Of a stretch of DNA of 5,031 nucleotides, positions 1 through 5,031 are shown piece after piece (the stretch's first letter is position 1; every line of letters begins with the position of its first letter). Source of the DNA: an uncultured Bacillota bacterium (GTDB lineage Bacteria; Bacillota_I; Bacilli_A; RF39; UBA660); contig CAMXBB010000114.1 in the NCBI GenBank assembly GCA_947179265.1, forward strand, positions 1 through 5,031, given 5' to 3'. The notes beneath the pieces were generated by a model that was given only the letters and a program-made list of their open reading frames with translations, did not search any database and had not been told where the DNA came from. The translations under genes were made by a program, and so were the position numbers.

Positions 1-1
1 T

Positions 2-1441
2 AAAGATAATAAGAGATATGTGATTATTATAACTTTTTTGTTAGTTTATCTATTCATAACAAATTATACCGCTAGTGTATCTAGAAGTATATTTCTATTT
101 ATTATTCTTTATCTAAACAAGAGATGTGACTTAAACATAAGTAATGTCAATTGTTACTTATTAAGTATTTCCATATTATTATTCATATTTCCTAATTTTC
201 TTTATGATATTGGATTTATATATTCATCTCTAGTATCATTTGCTTTAATTAAGTATTCATATATACTTAAGGGGAATTATTTTATATCATTATTGAAAGT
301 ATCGACTTTAGCTTTTTTATTTAGTTTACCGATTACTATAATGAATAATTATGAGATAAATATTTTATCTATAATTAATAACTTATTTTTTGTTCCGATT
401 ATTTCTTTTATAGTATATCCACTAAGTTTAATAACTCTCATTATCAAACCATTAGATATAATTTTAATTAATATAACTGATCTAATAGAATATATTTCTA
501 ATTTCCTATTTGTATATAATATTATAATTCCTAAAATGAATGTGATAATAGTATTGTTGTATTATATTTTATTAGCTCTATTTATGAAGACTTATAATAA
601 GTTATATTTAATTTTTATGCTAGTAGTTGTTTTAATTCCTAAGTATACTTATCTAATAGATGATAATTATTATGTTTTCTTTTTAGATGTTGGACAGGGA
701 GATTCAACATTAATAAAATATAAAGATGAGGCAATTTTAATAGATACTGGTGGAAAAGTATCTTTTAATAAAGAGGAGTGGATGCAAGGAAAGAAAAGTT
801 ATGTAAGCGATAATATTATTAAGTTTATGAAGAGCATTGGAATTACTTCATTAGATTATCTTATAATAAGTCATGGTGATTACGATCATGCTGGAGATGC
901 AGAACATCTAATTGATAATTTTAAAGTAGATAAAGTAATACTAAATTGTGGAACATACAATAATTTAGAAAATAAAATTATTATGAGTTTATTTCAAAAA
1001 AATATACAATATGATTCTTGCATTGACGAATTATATCTTAAAGATAACAAATTACATTTCTTAAATACCAAAGAATATAATAACGAAAATGAGTCATCAA
1101 GCGTTATTTATGTAAAATTAAATAATTATAAATTTCTATTTATGGGAGATGCTGGAGTAGAGAAAGAAAATGATATCTTGAATAAATATAATTTGGAAAA
1201 TATTAATTTTATTAAAATAGGTCATCACGGATCGAATACTTCATCAAGTAAAGAATTTATTGATACGCTTAATCCTAAATATTCATTAATTAGTGTTGGT
1301 AAAAATAATAGATATGGACATCCAAAAGAGGATGTATTAGAAACATTATCTAAAAGTAAAATATACAGAACTGATCTGAATGGTTCTATAGAGGTAACAA
1401 TAAACACGAAGGGTTATAGGATTAAAAACTATAGCCCATAG
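2..1441 (+). CDS. comEC: ComEC/Rec2-family DNA-uptake channel protein, 5'-truncated by the window edge
   Basis: Membrane channel that passes single-stranded DNA into the cytoplasm during natural transformation, with a metallo-beta-lactamase-like domain proposed to degrade the other strand. The frame is open to the left edge (codons from base 2). GTG at 20 is merely the first possible internal start, so the true start lies upstream; about 479 codons are present against the usual 600-800. Numbering from that GTG, residues 1-212 are strongly hydrophobic (several membrane helices, the competence domain). Residues 218-470 are the MBL-like domain: FLDVGQGDS (221-229), IDTGG (241-245), the metal-site-like SHGDYDHAGD (284-293), MGDAG (375-379), GHHGS (401-405), and the terminal ISVGKNNRYGHP stretch (424-435) followed by YRTDLNGS, all typical of ComEC C-termini. 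The N-terminal OB-type domain (DUF4131) would be outside the window. It ends in TAG, 12 nt before the DUF1016 gene, so the two are probably co-transcribed. No inactivating change is seen. The family assignment is firm; active competence is not implied. Confidence 0.93.
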   Translation, partial: KDNKRYVIIITFLLVYLFITNYTASVSRSIFLFIILYLNKRCDLNISNVNCYLLSISILLFIFPNFLYDIGFIYSSLVSFALIKYSYILKGNYFISLLKVSTLAFLFSLPITIMNNYEINILSIINNLFFVPIISFIVYPLSLITLIIKPLDIILINITDLIEYISNFLFVYNIIIPKMNVIIVLLYYILLALFMKTYNKLYLIFMLVVVLIPKYTYLIDDNYYVFFLDVGQGDSTLIKYKDEAILIDTGGKVSFNKEEWMQGKKSYVSDNIIKFMKSIGITSLDYLIISHGDYDHAGDAEHLIDNFKVDKVILNCGTYNNLENKIIMSLFQKNIQYDSCIDELYLKDNKLHFLNTKEYNNENESSSVIYVKLNNYKFLFMGDAGVEKENDILNKYNLENINFIKIGHHGSNTSSSKEFIDTLNPKYSLISVGKNNRYGHPKEDVLETLSKSKIYRTDLNGSIEVTINTKGYRIKNYSP

Positions 1442-1453
1442 AAAGGAAGATAG

Positions 1454-1882
1454 ATGAACTATTATAATGAGATAAAAAAAGAATTTATAGAAAATGAAAT
1501 TAATAGAAGAGTAAAAGATTATAGTAAAAATCAATATGAATTGCAAAAATATTATAATGTTGGTAAATTATTATTCGAAGCAGGTAAGCATTATGGAGAT
1601 AGTATAATTAAAGAGTATTCTGTAAAACTATCGCAAGAATTAGGGAAAAAATATAGTGTTAGATATTTATTTGACATTAGAAGATTACATTTATTTTCAA
1701 GAGTGCACCCAGTGGGTGCACAATTAACTATGTCACATTATAGACTTCTTTTTTCTTTAAAAGATGATAATGAAATAGAATATTACATAAATCAAGCTTT
1801 GGAAAGAAAACTTTCTTTCAAGAGAATACAAGTTAGTTTGCTAGTTGGAAATTTAGAAATAATAAAAAAATATATAAAATAA
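1454..1882 (+). CDS. Stand-alone DUF1016 N-terminal domain protein (YhcG-like, nuclease half absent)
   Basis: A 142-residue protein matching the N-terminal domain of YhcG/DUF1016 proteins. Seen: a helical start, the YYNVGKLLFEAGKHYGDSII block (33-52), a KLSQELGKKYSVRYLFDIRR block (58-77), and the hallmark QLTMSHYRLL (90-99) followed by a YYINQALERKLSFKRIQ helix (110-126). Full-length members are about 330-370 residues and carry a C-terminal PDDEXK nuclease domain. Here the protein stops after the N-terminal domain, and the 140 nt downstream do not encode a nuclease remnant. The domain is thought to mediate DNA or partner binding in these proteins, but no activity is established for solo copies. 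The ATG is preceded by AAAGGA (1442-1447), about 6 nt away, and lies 12 nt after comEC, so it is probably translated from the comEC mRNA. It contains an unusually GC-rich inverted repeat at 1703-1721. It may be a degraded restriction/defence-associated gene or a functional solo form. Confidence 0.82.
   Translation: MNYYNEIKKEFIENEINRRVKDYSKNQYELQKYYNVGKLLFEAGKHYGDSIIKEYSVKLSQELGKKYSVRYLFDIRRLHLFSRVHPVGAQLTMSHYRLLFSLKDDNEIEYYINQALERKLSFKRIQVSLLVGNLEIIKKYIK
1703..1721. repeat. GC-rich perfect inverted repeat inside the DUF1016 gene
   Basis: GTGCACCC (1703-1710), a 3-nt AGT loop, then GGGTGCAC (1714-1721): a perfect 8-bp stem. Both arms are GC-rich (6 of 8) while the surrounding gene is mostly A/T. 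The element encodes VHPVGA just before the conserved QLTMSHY motif. There is no T-tract after it, so it is not an intrinsic terminator. It could form an mRNA hairpin, be a protein-binding palindrome, or be a small inserted palindromic element kept in frame. The repeat itself is certain; a role is not. Confidence 0.7.
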
Positions 1883-1904
1883 GAACTATTTATCCATTTC
1901 CGCC

Positions 1905-1932
1905 ATATTATATAATATACGTTATATAACGT
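1905..1932. repeat. Two abutting 14-bp perfect palindromes sharing a TTATATAA core
   Basis: ATATTATATAATAT (1905-1918) and ACGTTATATAACGT (1919-1932) are each self-complementary and sit end to end, with centres exactly 14 bp apart. A third near-copy of the core (TTATATAG, 1934-1941) follows. They lie between the DUF1016 stop codon and the terminator, 37 bp upstream of the -35 box of the next promoter. Tandem palindromes at fixed spacing could be binding sites for a dimeric regulator, but in such A/T-rich DNA the first palindrome is not very improbable. The ACGT ends of the second make it the more convincing one. Confidence 0.4.
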
Positions 1933-1944
1933 TTTATATAGATT

Positions 1945-1968
1945 TGGAAGCTGAGGCTTCCATTTTTT
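1945..1968 (+). terminator. Rho-independent terminator of the comEC-DUF1016 unit
   Basis: TGGAAGC (1945-1951), loop TGAG, GCTTCCA (1956-1962): a perfect 7-bp stem followed at once by six T (1963-1968). It lies 62 nt after the DUF1016 stop codon and directly before the TTGACA of the next promoter, so it separates the two transcription units. Confidence 0.85.
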
Positions 1969-1969
1969 A

Positions 1970-1998
1970 TTGACATTTTTAAATATTTAAACTATCCT
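1970..1998 (+). promoter_or_regulatory. Sigma-A-type promoter of the radical SAM cassette
   Basis: The -35 box TTGACA (1970-1975) is a perfect consensus. A 17-bp A/T-rich spacer separates it from TATCCT (1993-1998), a four-of-six match to TATAAT. Transcription would start near 2004-2007, giving a leader of under 20 nt that holds little more than the Shine-Dalgarno AGGGAG (2010-2015, 7 nt before the ATG). Such a short leader leaves no room for a riboswitch or attenuator, so any control should act at the DNA level or elsewhere. Confidence 0.75.
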
Positions 1999-2022
1999 AA
2001 GACACTAAGAGGGAGTGGAAAT

Positions 2023-2898
2023 ATGGAAGAAATTAGAAGAGAAAAGATAATCTTAAATGAGGTAAGACATCTTGTTACTAGTCAATGTAATTTATTTTGT
2101 GAGCATTGCTATAACAGAGCTGGAGAAAATAAAGGAGAAGTAGCTCGTAAATATACACAAGAGGAAATTGATGCATTTTATCATTATTATAAACCAGAAG
2201 TAGTATCAGCTACTGGTGGAGAACCATTATTAGAAGTTCCTACTGTAAAACAAATAGCAAGAAGTATAGCAACATATGGAGGAGAATTAGAATTAGTTAC
2301 TAATGCTTTTCTATTAACTGATGAGTTGCTAGAAGAATTAAGAGAAATCAATCCTAATCTATCATGTCAAATATCAATAGATGGATTAGAAGAACATCAT
2401 AATAAGGTTAGAGGAAGTAAACAAGCTTATATTAGAGCGTTAAATGGAATTAAGATGTGTTTAGCTAAAGGAATACCAGTTAAACCAAGACTTACTTTAA
2501 CTAGTGAGAACTTTGATGAAACATTTGATGTAATAGAATTACTAAATTCTATTTCAAAACCAAATGATGAAATTAAACTAATCGTTAGACCGGTTGTTAA
2601 TTTTGGAAGAGCTAGGGATAATGGAATTATAAGTGTTCCTCAAAGTGAGAGTGAATTAAAAGAATTATTTAATGTGGCATCTGAACATGTTCCAGTTGGG
2701 GTAACTGAGAGATGTGGATATTGTACTAATTCATTAGCTATAGATCATAAAGGTGATATGTATGAATGCTGCTATTTAATACCAAACCCACAATACTATA
2801 TTGGTAATATAACTGATGATCAAACAACTTTAACAAGAAATGCTGAATTCATGAATCATAAAGGTAAATGTTATATAAAGGATCATAGGAATTTATAA
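2023..2898 (+). CDS. Radical SAM enzyme with short SPASM/twitch-like C-terminal region
   Basis: A 291-residue radical SAM protein, expected to cleave S-adenosylmethionine at a [4Fe-4S] cluster and start radical chemistry on an unknown substrate. Seen: the cluster motif C22-X3-C26-X2-C29 with Y30, the SAM-binding GGEP (65-68), the QISIDG strand (116-121) followed by HHNKVRG, and a region of the type found in SPASM-branch enzymes. C231-x2-C234 and the pair C249-C250, with DHKGDMYECC between, plus YIGNI (259-263) and C283, resemble a reduced SPASM or 'twitch' domain that would hold an auxiliary Fe-S cluster. SPASM proteins are usually 350-450 residues, so this is a short member. The start is fixed by the promoter and by AGGGAG 7 nt upstream. 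The stop overlaps the next ATG (TAATG), implying translational coupling. SPASM enzymes often modify peptides, but no small precursor gene is visible here, so a free amino acid or small-molecule substrate is equally possible. The superfamily is certain; the reaction is unknown. Confidence 0.9.
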   Translation: MEEIRREKIILNEVRHLVTSQCNLFCEHCYNRAGENKGEVARKYTQEEIDAFYHYYKPEVVSATGGEPLLEVPTVKQIARSIATYGGELELVTNAFLLTDELLEELREINPNLSCQISIDGLEEHHNKVRGSKQAYIRALNGIKMCLAKGIPVKPRLTLTSENFDETFDVIELLNSISKPNDEIKLIVRPVVNFGRARDNGIISVPQSESELKELFNVASEHVPVGVTERCGYCTNSLAIDHKGDMYECCYLIPNPQYYIGNITDDQTTLTRNAEFMNHKGKCYIKDHRNL

Positions 2899-3818
2899 TG
2901 AATAAAGTATATGTATATGAAATCGATAAGATTACTCTAAAAGAGTATAAATCTTATGTAGAAAATTTATCTTTATGGTATCAAGAGCAAAGAAAAGATT
3001 TAGAAGCTTTATATGAAGAATTGTTAGCTTCTAATAATAATGAATTAGTATTTGAAATAACTAGAAAACATGAAGCGATTATTGTAAAACTAGTACAAAA
3101 AATATTGGATATATTAGATATAAATGCAGATGATATGGGAGTTTATTTAAGTAATAGCTTTGCAAGAGGAACCAATCTATTAGATAGTGATATTGATCTT
3201 AATTTTGTTTATGAAGATAAGTCTTATAAAGCATATGAAGAATTGATATCATCTATGTTAGCTGATATATTAGGAAAGTATAGAGATTTTGTTCATGATT
3301 CAATTCCTCATCATACAGTTGATAGTGATATGACTGAAAATGACTCTTTATCAACAAGATTAGTATTTAAAGATGGAAAAATAGATCATAATATTACTAA
3401 AGGTAATATTCGTCTTATGGATAAACTTTATAGAGCATCTAATAGCAGAGAAAGTTTCATCAAGTACTATATTGAACGTATGAATGGAAAAGAAATCGAT
3501 GAATGGATTTATTTTGAAGAGGATATTACGGGATGTTTATCTTCAGATGTGCTTGATTATATTAGAGCATTAGAAAATGGAATGAGAAGTAATAATCTTG
3601 AAGGTTATCTTAGAGATTTTGAAGAAGAAATAAAGAGACTAAAAGATGATATTAGTTCTTCAAATATTAATGATGTATCAGTTCTAAAGAGATTATTTAA
3701 AAATCATGCTTTTAAGGTTATCTATGAATATCTTATATTGAAAGGTAAAGTTGCAAAAAAGGATTTCTACTATCAAACAGTTGGTGATTTATTAGCAGAA
3801 GACCTGAAGCTAATATAA
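2898..3818 (+). CDS. Nucleotidyltransferase-fold protein, probably the N-terminal part of a fused or coupled enzyme
   Basis: A 306-residue protein with a pol-beta-type nucleotidyltransferase core. The signature lies at 84-103: LSNSFARG, then LLDSDIDLNFVY, with D98 and D100 as the expected metal-binding pair. The usual G-S start of the motif is N86-S87 here. The third carboxylate is not certain; D149 or D163 are candidates. Residues 1-75 are helical and charged, and residues 215-300 are mostly helical (EEEIKRLKDD around 242-251), like the substrate-binding helical domains that follow such cores. The family transfers a nucleotide from NTP to a protein or small molecule; the target here is unknown. 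The ATG overlaps the radical SAM stop (TAATG), with AGGA 7 nt upstream. Oddity: the last four residues (LKLI, starting with a rare CTG codon) look unlike coding sequence, while the -1 frame from 3803 reads naturally into the next gene. The annotated C-terminus may therefore be an artefact of a frameshift. Confidence 0.8.
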   Translation: MNKVYVYEIDKITLKEYKSYVENLSLWYQEQRKDLEALYEELLASNNNELVFEITRKHEAIIVKLVQKILDILDINADDMGVYLSNSFARGTNLLDSDIDLNFVYEDKSYKAYEELISSMLADILGKYRDFVHDSIPHHTVDSDMTENDSLSTRLVFKDGKIDHNITKGNIRLMDKLYRASNSRESFIKYYIERMNGKEIDEWIYFEEDITGCLSSDVLDYIRALENGMRSNNLEGYLRDFEEEIKRLKDDISSSNINDVSVLKRLFKNHAFKVIYEYLILKGKVAKKDFYYQTVGDLLAEDLKLI

Positions 3819-3844
3819 TTGAAGAATATTTCAAAGAAATAATG
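3795..3844 (+). other. Probable frameshift junction between nucleotidyltransferase and IucA/IucC-like frames
   Basis: The nucleotidyltransferase frame ends LLAED-LKLI-stop (TAA 3816-3818). The frame of the next gene is open back to a TGA at 3785. Joined by a -1 shift after GAC (3801-3803) it reads LLAED-PEANIIEEYFKEI-MLLGYL, a smooth helical sequence, giving one protein of about 690 residues (302 + 13 + 375). The downstream ATG at 3842 has no Shine-Dalgarno site, in contrast to the four other gene starts that can be inspected or inferred here as well served. No classical slippery heptamer is visible, so a missing base in GAAGACCTGAAG (true mutation or sequencing error) fits better than programmed recoding. 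Confidence 0.55.
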
Positions 3845-4969
3845 TTACTTGGATATCTATTTAGTAAAAAGGGAATCGAATTTAGAACTAGATATTCGCA
3901 AACAATTCCAGATGAATTTAAAAAGTATTATAAAGAGATGCGTGGAGCAGATCTAGTAGATAATCTATCATCTAAACTAACAGCTGTATTAAATCATATA
4001 TCAAGTATGATTAAAGATATGAAGTTAGATAGTGATGAAACAAAGTTTAATGCCAAAGAGGAACATATCAATATAGCAAACTATAGTCCACTTTCACATA
4101 TTAATAATGTATCTAAGGAATATCATCATAATTATTTTGTAATGCCATTAGTTGAACATGACGGAAAGATTGTTCCAATGCATCCAGATACTTTTAGTGA
4201 TTTAGGATTAGATCCCAAAAGAATAGTAGGTAAGAAAACAGTATTTCCAACATCATCAACTAGAACCGTTTATGATGAAGAAACTAATGATTGTTATAAG
4301 CTAGCAGTATTAAGACAAATAACTAGAAGTATTAGAAGCTTAAGTCAAAAAGAAATAAAAAGAAGCATTCTGGCAACTGATTATTTATCAAGAGTTTCTT
4401 ATCCGAAATTCTTTATCATACCAGAGGAAACACATAGTTTTAATGATGAGATATACAACTATATTGTTAGAAAGATGCCTGAAAAGCGTGTATACCCATG
4501 GTTTTATTTGATAGTATCAAATAAATTTAGTAAGCAATTTATGATGGAAGTTATAGCAAGAATAATAGATATATGGTTCTATTATGCAAGCAATGGTATA
4601 TATTTCGAATCATTCCATACACAAAACTTACTAGTAGATGAAGATGGAAATGTTTATTATCGTGATTTATCAGATATTAGAATATTAGAAGAAGATATAA
4701 TGTGTCCATCTTATTTAGATGAACTAGAAAATGATAAAGAGTTACATTCTGTATTCTTTGATAGATCAGTATTAAGTCAAAATCTAGAACATTATATTAG
4801 ATATCGTAAAGATATAACAGATGAAGACATTGAATTAATAAAGGGTATGATAAAAGATTCTATGGAAAGATATGGAGTGGAATTACCAGACTATTCCATG
4901 AATTATGATAAGAATAGAGATGGACATCATCCGATTAAAGTTGAGTTAGTTCGATTAAGAAGAAGATAA
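3842..4969 (+). CDS. Short divergent IucA/IucC-family (NIS synthetase-like) ATP-dependent ligase
   Basis: A 375-residue protein related to NRPS-independent siderophore synthetases, which adenylate a carboxylate such as citrate and join it to an amine or alcohol. Seen: VPMHPD (111-116, the family's HPWQ-type position), FPTSSTRTV (135-143), YKLAVLRQITRSIRSL (152-167), SFHTQNLLV (257-265) and YYRDLSD (272-278). The spacings R141 to K153 (12), K153 to T161 (8) and T161 to R165 (4), with H259, Q261, N262 and R274-D275, agree with the ATP-site residues I recall from AcsD. Usual members are about 580-620 residues. This one lacks most of the N-terminal region, including any visible GHPxHP-type motif, and the final FhuF-like region is brief. 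The ATG at 3842 lacks a ribosome binding site and the frame stays open upstream to 3785, so the protein is probably made as an extension of the nucleotidyltransferase. Substrate and product are unknown; an H..N..D kinase-like reading is less well supported. Confidence 0.72.
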   Translation: MLLGYLFSKKGIEFRTRYSQTIPDEFKKYYKEMRGADLVDNLSSKLTAVLNHISSMIKDMKLDSDETKFNAKEEHINIANYSPLSHINNVSKEYHHNYFVMPLVEHDGKIVPMHPDTFSDLGLDPKRIVGKKTVFPTSSTRTVYDEETNDCYKLAVLRQITRSIRSLSQKEIKRSILATDYLSRVSYPKFFIIPEETHSFNDEIYNYIVRKMPEKRVYPWFYLIVSNKFSKQFMMEVIARIIDIWFYYASNGIYFESFHTQNLLVDEDGNVYYRDLSDIRILEEDIMCPSYLDELENDKELHSVFFDRSVLSQNLEHYIRYRKDITDEDIELIKGMIKDSMERYGVELPDYSMNYDKNRDGHHPIKVELVRLRRR

Positions 4970-4982
4970 TTCTTCTTTTTTT
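4957..4982 (+). terminator. Weak rho-independent terminator overlapping the last stop codon of the cassette
   Basis: AAGAAGAA (4957-4964), a 5-nt loop GATAA containing the TAA stop, TTCTTCTT (4970-4977), then five further T (4978-4982). The stem is perfect over 8 bp but has only two G-C pairs, and the left arm is also the codons for the RLRRR tail. It may be a weak terminator or a by-product of the Arg/Lys-type codons; the following T-run favours some function. Confidence 0.45.
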
Positions 4983-4985
4983 GTA

Positions 4986-5014
4986 TAAGAAAACCCCCAG
5001 ATAGTCTGGGGGTT
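4986..5014 (-). terminator. Strong rho-independent terminator reading leftwards from a convergent gene
   Basis: AACCCCCAGA (4992-5001), loop TAG, TCTGGGGGTT (5005-5014): a perfect 10-bp GC-rich stem, the strongest hairpin in the window. On the minus strand it is followed by TTCTTAT, continuing the stem's TT into a T-rich run. On the + strand it is followed by CAATTAAGC, with no T-tract. It therefore best serves a gene transcribed leftwards from beyond the right edge, though it could also stop read-through from the cassette. The remaining bases 5015-5031 show no assignable gene; a TGA at 5016-5018 on the minus strand could be the stop of such a gene. Confidence 0.75.
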
Positions 5015-5031
5015 CAATTAAGCTTAAGCGG

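Noticed and set aside
20..22. GTG at 20 as the true start of comEC.
   Set aside because: No ribosome binding site precedes it, the frame is open to the window edge, and the ComEC N-terminal region is missing; the gene starts outside the window.
1225..1546. Two open minus-strand frames (1225-1407 and 1346-1546) over the end of comEC and start of the DUF1016 gene.
   Set aside because: They are antisense to well-conserved coding regions, encode no recognisable domain and have no Shine-Dalgarno site; shadows of A/T-rich coding DNA.
1888..1916. A possible promoter using TATAAT at 1911-1916.
   Set aside because: The base-17 position upstream (ATTTAT, 1888-1893) is a poor -35 box, and the terminator at 1945-1968 would stop the transcript before the next gene.
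1883..2022. A small precursor peptide or leader-peptide gene before the radical SAM gene.
   Set aside because: No open frame of useful length with a ribosome binding site exists there, and the transcript starts fewer than 20 nt before the radical SAM ATG.
3795..3818. Programmed -1 ribosomal frameshift.
   Set aside because: No X XXY YYZ slippery heptamer and no clear stimulatory stem or internal Shine-Dalgarno site is visible at the junction; a missing base is simpler.
4610..4680. Reading the HTQN...RDLSD region of the last gene as an aminoglycoside-phosphotransferase-like kinase site.
   Set aside because: The upstream TSSTRT, YKLAVLRQITRSIR and HPD motifs with matching spacing fit IucA/IucC much better than a kinase, which would need a different N-lobe.
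1..5031. Alternative genetic code (TGA read as Trp), CRISPR array, tRNA/rRNA genes, transposase or insertion-sequence ends.
   Set aside because: All Trp codons are TGG and no in-frame TGA occurs; no regularly spaced repeats, cloverleaf sequences, transposase motifs or flanking terminal repeats were seen.

Overview
The window is low-GC throughout (A+T-rich, TTA/AGA/ATA codons dominant). All five reading frames lie on the + strand. Tryptophan is always TGG and no in-frame TGA occurs in any gene, so the code is the standard bacterial one and not the Mycoplasma code. The Shine-Dalgarno sites (AAAGGA, AGGGAG, AGGA), the TTGACA promoter and the protein families suggest a low-GC Bacillota or related host-associated Bacilli/Mollicutes-like lineage. 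The exact taxon cannot be read from 5 kb.

Left region (1-1882): the 3' part of a comEC-type DNA-uptake channel gene, entering from beyond the left edge. It is followed after 12 nt by a small gene encoding only the N-terminal DUF1016 domain of YhcG-type proteins, without the nuclease half. The 140-nt gap that follows (1883-2022) holds two abutting 14-bp palindromes, a rho-independent terminator and a well-formed sigma-A-type promoter, so a new transcription unit starts at about 2005.

Right region (2023-4969): a compact, separately transcribed cassette. It encodes a radical SAM enzyme with a Cys-rich C-terminal auxiliary-cluster region, then (TAATG overlap) a nucleotidyltransferase-fold protein, then a short divergent IucA/IucC-type (NRPS-independent siderophore synthetase) protein that keeps the ATP-binding residues at family spacing. 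The last two are in different frames. The second has no Shine-Dalgarno site, and its frame stays open upstream so that a single -1 shift near 3803 would fuse them into one protein of about 690 residues. A true fusion broken by a one-base deletion, a sequencing error, or a recoding event are all possible.

The cassette has its own promoter and is followed by a weak hairpin overlapping the stop codon. A GC-rich hairpin whose T-tract lies on the minus strand then suggests a convergent gene beyond the right edge. Working inference: the three activities form a small biosynthetic pathway in which the radical SAM enzyme modifies an amino-acid-like or peptide substrate and the two nucleotide-using domains activate and condense a carboxylate. 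No transporter, precursor peptide or regulator is visible inside the window. I do not recognise this combination as a named system.
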